DNA of 10,778 nt, taken from positions 1-10,778 of the forward strand of contig CAIVQI010000113.1 of NCBI GenBank assembly GCA_903908015.1, read 5' to 3'. This document shows, piece by piece, positions 1 through 6,090 of the stretch. This stretch comes from an uncultured Bacteroidota bacterium. GTDB lineage: Bacteria > Bacteroidota > Bacteroidia > UBA7662. The notes under the pieces were generated by a model. That model searched no databases, had not been told where the DNA came from, and saw only the letters and a program-made list of their open reading frames with translations. The stretch's first letter is position 1, and every line of letters starts with the position of its first letter. Made by a program: the position numbers and the translations under genes.

Positions 1-2079
1 GGTCGCTTGGGCACGGCGTTCTTTTTAATGTTGTATTGGTTCGTTTATTGTTCAATCCGAATGGGTTGGGTTTTTTCGGTGGCGGCCCTACAATCCCGAT
101 GGCCATGGTTGTTCTCCAAACCCCTCAACACTTCCGCACTGGATGATGATTTGGGTCGTCATGCAACAAGCGAGGATGGGAATTGGCAAGGAGGAATTGA
201 GGTGGTTGGTGGTGGCAAGTCGACCGCTCGCGGCGGCTCAGGTGCCGCTGCAGAAGCGGCAGGAATGAACGCCAAGGGCTCAAACACCGATGAATTGTAT
301 GCTGCTGAGATGGAGGCCGGGGGGATGACGGGGGGGATGACGGGGGGGATGGACAACCCGCCAATTCTGAATGGGGATGAACATGATGATGCGAGGGAGA
401 CGTACGGCGGTCATGATCGCGGGGATTGGGGTCATACAGATGGCCAAAAACCCACCCTACCCCAGTCCACAGGCGGCAGGACTGGCGAACCCGAACTAGA
501 GATCCGCGAACCGGCTGAGGAAGGCCTTGAACATGTGAAAACAGGCGGGGTCGCCCTCAGCAGCGACCAACTCTACGACCCCAAGCTGGACCTGTCGGCC
601 TATAAATACCCCCCCATCGACCTGTTGGAAGAATACGGAAGTCAGAAAATCCAGATTCACCCCGATGAATTGGAGCGCAACAAAAATCAAATCACTGAAA
701 CTTTACGCCACTACAACATTGGGATTGAGAAGATTCGGGCTACGGTTGGGCCGACCGTTACTCTTTATGAAATCGTTCCCGCGGCGGGGGTGCGCATCAG
801 CCGCATCAAAAACCTCGAAGACGACATAGCCTTATCGCTCGCCGCCCTTGGCATACGCATCATTGCACCCATGCCGGGAAAAGGCACCATAGGCATTGAA
901 GTACCCAATCAGAACAAGGAAATGGTGGGCATGCGTTCGCTACTGGCTTCCGAAAAATTCATCAAGACAGACATGGAACTTCCCATGGCGCTGGGAAAGA
1001 CCATTTCCAACGAAATCTTCATTGCCGACTTGACCAAAATGCCACACCTTCTGATGGCGGGCGCCACCGGGCAAGGGAAGTCGGTCGGCCTCAACGCCAT
1101 GTTGCTTTCGTTGCTCTATAAAAAGCATCCGAGTGAACTTAAAATGGTGTTGGTGGACCCCAAAAAGGTCGAACTCTCGCTGTTTCGGCACATTGAGCGC
1201 CACTTCCTGGCACGCCTTCCCGACAACGAGGAGGCCATCGTGACCGACACCCTCAAGGTGGTAGACACCATGCAGTCGCTCTGCATCGAAATGGACCGCC
1301 GCTATGATCTGCTGAAAGACGCGCAAGTGCGCAACCTCAGCGAATACAATGATAAATTCCGCAAGAGAAAACTACTCCCCCGCGACGGCCATCGCTTCCT
1401 CCCGTATATTGTAGTAGTGATCGACGAGTTTGCTGATCTGATCATGACGGCGGGCAAAGAAATCGAAATGCCTATTGCTCGACTCGCCCAACTGGCCCGT
1501 GCCGTGGGCATCCACCTCATTATTGCCACCCAACGGCCATCAGTGAACATCATCACAGGCACCATCAAAGCCAATTTCCCTGCCCGCATCGCGTTTAAAG
1601 TCAGTTCCCGAATCGACAGCAGAACCATCCTCGACGCAGGTGGAGCCGATCAATTGATTGGCAGGGGCGATATGCTCCTTTCACAAGGCTCTGATGTGAT
1701 CAGGCTTCAATGTGCCTTCGTAGACACCCCCGAGGTGGAGTCGGTGTGCAATTATATAGGCGGACAACGGGGATACCCCGACGCATATCTGCTGCCCGAA
1801 TACAGCAGCCGCGATGAGGGCGGCAGTGCGGTCGACTTCGATCCATCGGAGCGCGACCCCATGTTCGACGAAGCGGCCCGGGTAATCGTGCAAAATCAAG
1901 TGGGCTCTACGTCGCTCCTCCAACGCAAAATGAAACTGGGGTACAACCGCGCTGGGCGCATCATCGACCAATTGGAAGCCGCCGGTATTGTTGGTCCGTT
2001 CGAGGGCAGTAAACCTCGTGAAGTATTGGTGGGCGACGAGTATTCATTAGAACAACTCCTGAGGCGCCTCGATAAATAA
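1..2079 (+). CDS. ftsK: DNA translocase FtsK, C-terminal part (5' end cut by window edge)
   Basis: FtsK is a membrane-anchored ATPase that pumps DNA at the division septum and helps resolve chromosome dimers. The frame is open to base 1, so the gene starts upstream. The first ~30 residues are hydrophobic and look like the last membrane helix of the N-terminal domain. A low-complexity, Gly/Asp/Glu-rich linker follows (about nt 115-570), containing the repeat TGGMTGGMTGGM. The alpha part of the motor begins near nt 574 (YDPKLDLSAYKYPPIDLL). The Walker A motif GATGQGKS is at nt 1060-1083. Walker B (IVVVIDEFADL) is at about nt 1408-1440, with the Asp-Glu pair at 1423-1428. ATQRPSVNIITGTIKANFPARI, split here as ATQRPSV then NIITGTIKANFPARI, is the conserved motor block near nt 1528-1590. 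The last ~75 residues, with LLQRKMKLGYNRAGRIIDQL, are the winged-helix gamma domain that reads orienting sequences. The gene ends TAA TAA. lolA follows on the same strand, as is common in Bacteroidota. Confidence 0.96.
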   Translation, partial: GRLGTAFFLMLYWFVYCSIRMGWVFSVAALQSRWPWLFSKPLNTSALDDDLGRHATSEDGNWQGGIEVVGGGKSTARGGSGAAAEAAGMNAKGSNTDELYAAEMEAGGMTGGMTGGMDNPPILNGDEHDDARETYGGHDRGDWGHTDGQKPTLPQSTGGRTGEPELEIREPAEEGLEHVKTGGVALSSDQLYDPKLDLSAYKYPPIDLLEEYGSQKIQIHPDELERNKNQITETLRHYNIGIEKIRATVGPTVTLYEIVPAAGVRISRIKNLEDDIALSLAALGIRIIAPMPGKGTIGIEVPNQNKEMVGMRSLLASEKFIKTDMELPMALGKTISNEIFIADLTKMPHLLMAGATGQGKSVGLNAMLLSLLYKKHPSELKMVLVDPKKVELSLFRHIERHFLARLPDNEEAIVTDTLKVVDTMQSLCIEMDRRYDLLKDAQVRNLSEYNDKFRKRKLLPRDGHRFLPYIVVVIDEFADLIMTAGKEIEMPIARLAQLARAVGIHLIIATQRPSVNIITGTIKANFPARIAFKVSSRIDSRTILDAGGADQLIGRGDMLLSQGSDVIRLQCAFVDTPEVESVCNYIGGQRGYPDAYLLPEYSSRDEGGSAVDFDPSERDPMFDEAARVIVQNQVGSTSLLQRKMKLGYNRAGRIIDQLEAAGIVGPFEGSKPREVLVGDEYSLEQLLRRLDK
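325..348 (+). repeat. 12-base tandem repeat with G7 tracts inside ftsK linker
   Basis: Two perfect copies of ATGACGGGGGGG lie at 325-336 and 337-348. They are preceded by a G6 run (319-324) and followed by ATGG. The unit is a multiple of three bases, so copy-number change would keep the frame and add or remove the residues MTGG. The repeat lies in the disordered linker between the membrane domain and the motor, where length is free to vary. Confidence 0.85.
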
Positions 2080-2085
2080 TAACGA

Positions 2086-2117
2086 CTTGTCACTCTCGTT
2101 TTGTAGGCTTACCTTCG
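2086..2117 (+). promoter_or_regulatory. Possible Bacteroidota-type promoter for lolA
   Basis: TACCTTCG at 2110-2117 differs from the -7 consensus TAnnTTTG by one base. CTTG at 2086-2089 sits 20 bases upstream, at the spacing expected for the -33 element (TTTG or TTG). Transcription would start about 30-35 bases before the lolA ATG. The match is imperfect and the gene could also be read from ftsK, so this is tentative. Confidence 0.35.
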
Positions 2118-2134
2118 CACCTCTTTTCGCTCAG

Positions 2135-2158
2135 CAACTTTGACCTCAACTTTGATCT
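2135..2158 (+). repeat. Near-perfect 12-base tandem repeat directly before the lolA ATG
   Basis: CAACTTTGACCT (2135-2146) is followed at once by CAACTTTGATCT (2147-2158), 11 of 12 bases identical, and the second copy ends at the base before the ATG. It lies in the presumed 5' leader where a ribosome-binding site would sit. No purine-rich Shine-Dalgarno sequence is present. Whether it has any function is unknown. Confidence 0.7.
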
Positions 2159-2827
2159 ATGTCGCGCCTGTTTTCAACTACCCCTTTTATCGGATTTTTT
2201 GGCTTGATTTTCTTCATTGCTCAAGCTTTCCCCGCTGTGTGCCAAGCCCAAGGAGATGCTAAGGCGCGTGATTTATTGCGCCGCATGAATGCCAATTATA
2301 AGTCATTTCGCACCATGACGGCCGATTTCTCTTTCACATTAGATCACCCCGCCCAAAAGATTAACGAACAGCAAAGGGGCAAGCTCGAGATCAAGGGCAA
2401 GAAGTACAGGCTGGAAATGAAACAACAGACCATCATGACCGACGGATCGGTGCTATGGGTGGTGCTCAAGGATGCCAAGGAAGTGAATGTTTCCGATTAT
2501 GAACCAGCGCCAGATGAACTCACGCCCACTTCCGTGTTCACCCTTTATGAAAAGGGCTTTGAACCCTACATGCAAGCCGAAGGCAGTACAGCGACATCCA
2601 AAGTCATTGACCTGGTACCCATAGACAAGAAAAAGCCCTATTTCAAAATCAAATTATCGGTTGACCCCACAAAAGCCCTGCTCACACAAGCCGTGGTGAT
2701 GAACAAAGACGGCAGCAGAATGACTTATGTGATCCGCGACTTCAAGTCAAATAACCCGATCAACGACAACCAGTTTCAGTTTCAAAAAGCACAATTCCCC
2801 CAATTTGAGGTGATCGACCTGCGCTAG
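2159..2827 (+). CDS. lolA: LolA-like periplasmic outer-membrane lipoprotein carrier
   Basis: LolA carries lipoproteins across the periplasm from the inner-membrane release complex to the outer membrane. The 222-residue product begins with a signal peptide: a hydrophobic stretch at about residues 9-27, then VCQA with likely cleavage after Ala30. The mature part starts with a helix (KARDLLRRMNANYKSFRTMTADFSFTL, shown in two parts: KARDLLRRMNANY and KSFRTMTADFSFTL), typical of LolA-like proteins. Beta-strand segments follow, including GKLEIKGKKYRLEM and DGSVLWVVLKDAKEVNV. The closing segment, with FQFQKAQFPQFEVIDLR, also fits the family. Its position just after ftsK is the usual Bacteroidota arrangement. 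No gene for an LolB-type receptor is visible, in line with what is generally seen in this phylum. The family assignment rests on pattern, length and neighbourhood; a related LolA-fold carrier with another cargo is possible. Confidence 0.86.
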   Translation: MSRLFSTTPFIGFFGLIFFIAQAFPAVCQAQGDAKARDLLRRMNANYKSFRTMTADFSFTLDHPAQKINEQQRGKLEIKGKKYRLEMKQQTIMTDGSVLWVVLKDAKEVNVSDYEPAPDELTPTSVFTLYEKGFEPYMQAEGSTATSKVIDLVPIDKKKPYFKIKLSVDPTKALLTQAVVMNKDGSRMTYVIRDFKSNNPINDNQFQFQKAQFPQFEVIDLR

Positions 2828-2872
2828 AACCAAGCTTTTGCCGTTGAATTACGGACCACACGACTTGAATCA

Positions 2873-3343
2873 TTATCCAACGGAATCGCGGCGCATATCG
2901 CGCTCCACATCCCGGTCCTTGATGCTGTCCCGCTTATCGTGTTGCTTTTTTCCCCTGGCGAGGGCAATTTCCAGTTTGGCGAGTCCACGTTCAGAGATGA
3001 ACAAACGGGTTGGCACCACGGTATAGCCCTTTTCCTTCATGCGGTGCTGCAACTTGCGTAACTCATGTCTCTTCAGCAAAAGCTTTTTGTCGCGCATTGG
3101 CTCATGGTTCAGCCAACTCGCCTCTTTATAGGCACTGATGTGCAGGTGTCGTACCCATAAATCACCATCGATAAACAAACAATAGGCATCTCCCATATTC
3201 ACCTTAGCCTGCCTGATGCTCTTGATTTCCGATCCGAGGAGCACCATACCGGCTTCAAATGTCTGGAGCAATTCATACGAGAAGCCTGCCTTGCGGTTGC
3301 TGATCGACAAACGCGGGGCAATGGATGCAGCGTTGTTCGACAT
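2873..3343 (-). CDS. smpB: SsrA-binding protein SmpB
   Basis: SmpB binds tmRNA and delivers it to ribosomes stalled without a stop codon, so the nascent chain is tagged for degradation and the ribosome released. The 156-residue product has the family's normal length and order. It opens with an early block (NRKAGFSYELLQTFEAGMVL), then LGSEIKSIRQAKVNMGDAYC. VRHLHISAY and RDKKLLLKRHEL follow, then GYTVVPTRLFISERGLAKLEIALARGKK (given as GYTVVPTRLFIS and ERGLAKLEIALARGKK). The tail after GKKQHDKRDSIKDRD is basic and acidic and would form the helix that enters the mRNA channel. The start ATG lies 2 bases after the stop of the upstream lipoprotein gene, which suggests translational coupling. It converges on lolA across a 45-base gap in which I see no convincing terminator. 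Confidence 0.97.
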   Translation of the reverse strand: MSNNAASIAPRLSISNRKAGFSYELLQTFEAGMVLLGSEIKSIRQAKVNMGDAYCLFIDGDLWVRHLHISAYKEASWLNHEPMRDKKLLLKRHELRKLQHRMKEKGYTVVPTRLFISERGLAKLEIALARGKKQHDKRDSIKDRDVERDMRRDSVG

Positions 3344-3345
3344 AC

Positions 3346-3888
3346 CTACTCCTCCGCCTCCGCAATCCGCTCGTCGATCAATTGGTTGATACGCTCCCTT
3401 TGCGCGGCAGACAGATCCTGACTGGCCTCATTCATTCGCTTCATGTGTCGGTAGAGGCTTCGTTTGTGGGCCTGCATGGCCACATAATGCGAAAATTGAC
3501 CATTGGGTTTGGTATAGGTCTTCTGGTCGGCCACCACAGCGTCGTTCAACTGCGTATTGAGTACTTCGCGGTATAATTGCTGGAAAGTTTTGCCCAGAAC
3601 CTCCTGTTCCCCTACTTCCTGTTGCCGTTGAAACTGTTCTGATACCGCCATCAGCTGCGTTTGTACCTCAGATGCGAGGTTCTTACGCGCCTCAAGCAGG
3701 GCCTTCTGTTTGGCAATGCCCAAATCCGAACTGCTTCCCGTGCCGGTGCTGCGCCAGTGACGTTTGTCGCTCATGTACTTTGATCCGCTGAATGGCTCAT
3801 TCAACTTCTCGCCCGGGGCGCTGGTGCGGCTACAGGACGACAAAATGACCATCAAAAACAACGGCAAATAGAGGGCAGTACGGAGCAT
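3346..3888 (-). CDS. LPP20-like lipoprotein
   Basis: The product is a predicted lipoprotein of 180 residues. It opens with MLRTALYLPLFLMVILSSCS, a hydrophobic signal ending in the lipobox LSSC, with the acylated Cys at residue 19. I chose the ATG at 3888; a TTG at 3906 extends the frame by six residues but is less likely. The mature part contains a helix-rich region (DLGIAKQKALLEARKNLASE and QTQLMAVSEQFQRQQEVGEQ). A segment with the pattern YTKPNGQFSHYVAMQAHKRS follows. This resembles the LPP20 lipoprotein family (small helix plus beta-sheet domain, function poorly known). The C-terminal ~35 residues are charged and helical. The gene lies 30 bases after the peptidase stop and 2 bases before smpB, so it is probably co-transcribed with both. 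Lipoprotein status is clear; family assignment is moderate and the role is unknown. Confidence 0.72.
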   Translation of the reverse strand: MLRTALYLPLFLMVILSSCSRTSAPGEKLNEPFSGSKYMSDKRHWRSTGTGSSSDLGIAKQKALLEARKNLASEVQTQLMAVSEQFQRQQEVGEQEVLGKTFQQLYREVLNTQLNDAVVADQKTYTKPNGQFSHYVAMQAHKRSLYRHMKRMNEASQDLSAAQRERINQLIDERIAEAEE

Positions 3889-3918
3889 AGGATGAGGGAT
3901 AAACAACTAAATTAGGGA

Positions 3919-6090
3919 TTAATTGGTCAATTTCATCTCCTGAACAAGATGACCTGCTCCGGCAAACTTATCGATGATGAACAAAACATAACGTATGTCG
4001 ACCGAAATTGTGCGCTGAACAGGTGGCGAAAAGAGCAAATCGCCTGTCATTGACTCCCAATTGCCGTCGAAGGCCAATCCAACCAGCTCACCACGACCAT
4101 TGATGACAGGACTGCCCGAATTACCCCCTGTGATGTCATTGTCGGACAAGAAACAGGTATTTAACACACCATTCTTCCCATAAGGACCAAAATCGCGGGC
4201 CTTTAACAGTTCTTTCAACTTGGCCGGGACCACAAACTCCTCGTTGGAGGGGTCCTCCTTCTGCAAAATACCCTCATGTGTGGTGAAATATTTGTAGAAA
4301 ACGGCATCCCGGGGCACATACGGACGAACAGTGCCGTAGGTCAAACGCAAGGTACTGTTGGCGTCAGGCGCAAAAACCCGCTCAGATTCAAATGCCATCA
4401 TGGCCGACATCAGGTCCTTGCGCATTCCATCGATCCGCTGGCCCGATTCCATCCGGGGAGGAAGAAGGGTCTTGTTGTAGTGCAGCGCCGCGGAAGTAAA
4501 GAAGCTCACCCCCACATCCTTCTGCATGGCCTTCAGACTGGGCTTTTTCAAAAAGGCCTCCATCCGGCCACGATCCGTGAGCATCGAAGTTAAAAACATC
4601 TTCTCAGCCAAAGCAGCAATCTGAGCCGGTTCATCGGCCTTGCCAGTTGCCTTAAGCGCCTGCATCAGAAAATCGGGACGGTCGGCTGAGGGAGTGGCCT
4701 TGAGGTAGGCAGCCAAAACAGCCTGGAAAGCCGATTGCTCAGTGGAAGGAAAATACTCGGTGAAAAGTTCATCGAGCGAAGCCAAGATCTTGTCGCTGGC
4801 CGACTTCACTGTATCGGAACCCGCCTTGTTGGCCTCTAAAACCGATTTCAAGCCCTGCAAGCGGTCATTGATGCGGTACGCGGCTTGGTTCACCATACCC
4901 AAACGGAAATACATAAACCTACGATTGATGGGACCGAATGCCTCCATTTCTCGGGCAATCTTTTCAGTAATGCCTTGGAAGCGCTCGCGCTCGGGCCCCG
5001 ACAAACCGGCACTCCAAGTCGCCAACTTTCTTTCATAATCGGCCTTACGCTCCACAACGCCATCGTTCATTAGTCCCAGGTTTTGACCGATGTAATACTT
5101 ATAGGTATTCATCCCCGATGCATAGGTCGAGGCTAAAGCGATGCGGATTTCGGGGTTGGCATCCATCGATTCCTTATAGGCCTTCATGCGGGCCCCCAGC
5201 ATATCGATAATGGGCTGGTTGTTGTTCTCGATGTTACTGGCCAAGTTGGCACTGGTGAGGTACCGGTTGGTGGTACCTGGGAATCCGAAAACCATCACAA
5301 AGTCGTCTTCCTTTACGCCCGACGTACTCACCGGCAACACATGCTTGGGTTTGAGGGGAATGTTCTGCTCATTGTAGGGAGCCGGCTGGCCATCAGCCCC
5401 GGTGTAAATGCGCAGGAGGGAGAAATCGCCCGTGTGCCTGGGCCACATCCAGTTATCGGTATCGCCACCAAATTTCCCAATGCTGCTGGGCGGTGCTCCC
5501 ACGAGGCGAACATCAGAATAAGTCGTATAAACAGAAAGAATGAATTGATTGCCATAAAAAATAGCGCGTACCTCGGCCGACTTAGACGCATTGCCTTGGG
5601 TGATTTCGCGGGCGATGAAGCGACTTACCCGCTCGATGACGCGGGCCCTTGGTGTGGAAGGATCGGCTGCAATGGAATCGTTCATGCGAGATGTGACGTC
5701 CTCCATCCGGTCCAAAATAGAGGCTGTGATGCCAGGGTTAGATAGTTCATCAGAACGCTTCATCGCCCAAAATCCATCAGTGAGGTAGTCGCGCCCTACG
5801 GCGCTGTGGTTTTGTATCATGTCATAGGCGCAGTGGTGGTTGGTCAGGAGCAAGCCCTCGGCCGAAATGATCTCGGCCGTACAAAATCCACCTCCCAAAC
5901 GCACTATGGCGTCTTTCACACTGGATCTGTTGATCTCATAGAGGTCTTCGGCCGATAACTGCAGGCCTTTGCCGGCCATTTTATCATGAATGCGGCGGAT
6001 TTGGATGGGCAACCACATGCCCTCATCGGCCCGAACTGGTAATAAAGGGAGTACCCAAGCAAGAATAATCAGGTAAACACTGGATTTCAT
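3919..6090 (-). CDS. S46 family dipeptidyl-peptidase, DPP7-type
   Basis: This is a periplasmic serine exopeptidase that releases dipeptides from the N-terminus of peptides. The 723-residue length fits the family. A signal peptide (about residues 1-21) ends before DEGMW, the usual mature start. The chymotrypsin-like triad is His86 in TNHHCAYD, Asp222 in RHTGDFSLLRIY and Ser658 in TGGNSGSP. Residues known in the family to bind the substrate amino group are also present: Asn213-Trp214 (DNWMWPR), Asn328 and Asp675. The helical insert that caps the active site occupies roughly residues 290-570. Residue 676, 18 after the catalytic Ser, is Gly, as in DPP7 enzymes preferring hydrophobic residues at P1; DPP11 has Arg there and cuts after Asp or Glu. 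There is no type IX secretion C-terminal domain, so a periplasmic location is likely. The start overlaps the pspC stop by 4 bases, but a strong promoter-like site lies just upstream. Confidence 0.95.
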   Translation of the reverse strand: MKSSVYLIILAWVLPLLPVRADEGMWLPIQIRRIHDKMAGKGLQLSAEDLYEINRSSVKDAIVRLGGGFCTAEIISAEGLLLTNHHCAYDMIQNHSAVGRDYLTDGFWAMKRSDELSNPGITASILDRMEDVTSRMNDSIAADPSTPRARVIERVSRFIAREITQGNASKSAEVRAIFYGNQFILSVYTTYSDVRLVGAPPSSIGKFGGDTDNWMWPRHTGDFSLLRIYTGADGQPAPYNEQNIPLKPKHVLPVSTSGVKEDDFVMVFGFPGTTNRYLTSANLASNIENNNQPIIDMLGARMKAYKESMDANPEIRIALASTYASGMNTYKYYIGQNLGLMNDGVVERKADYERKLATWSAGLSGPERERFQGITEKIAREMEAFGPINRRFMYFRLGMVNQAAYRINDRLQGLKSVLEANKAGSDTVKSASDKILASLDELFTEYFPSTEQSAFQAVLAAYLKATPSADRPDFLMQALKATGKADEPAQIAALAEKMFLTSMLTDRGRMEAFLKKPSLKAMQKDVGVSFFTSAALHYNKTLLPPRMESGQRIDGMRKDLMSAMMAFESERVFAPDANSTLRLTYGTVRPYVPRDAVFYKYFTTHEGILQKEDPSNEEFVVPAKLKELLKARDFGPYGKNGVLNTCFLSDNDITGGNSGSPVINGRGELVGLAFDGNWESMTGDLLFSPPVQRTISVDIRYVLFIIDKFAGAGHLVQEMKLTN

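Noticed and set aside
940..1326. Open frame of 128 codons on the minus strand
   Set aside because: It lies wholly opposite the conserved motor domain of ftsK, has no recognisable motif and is best explained as a by-product of codon composition.
2841..2854. Hairpin CCGT-TGAATT-ACGG as a terminator between the convergent lolA and smpB genes
   Set aside because: The stem is only 4 pairs and no T-run follows on either strand. The 45-base gap holds nothing else I can support.
2838..3026. Possible small plus-strand gene after lolA
   Set aside because: It runs antisense to the 3' end of smpB, and its product is a low-complexity Ser/Arg peptide with no supporting signal.
3889..3918. Promoter for the lipoprotein gene in the 30-base gap (TAATTTAG on the minus strand)
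   Set aside because: It misses the conserved TTTG end and has no good -33 partner; co-transcription with the peptidase is simpler.
5341..5745. Open frame of 134 codons on the plus strand
   Set aside because: It is antisense to the conserved catalytic part of the S46 peptidase and shows no family motifs.
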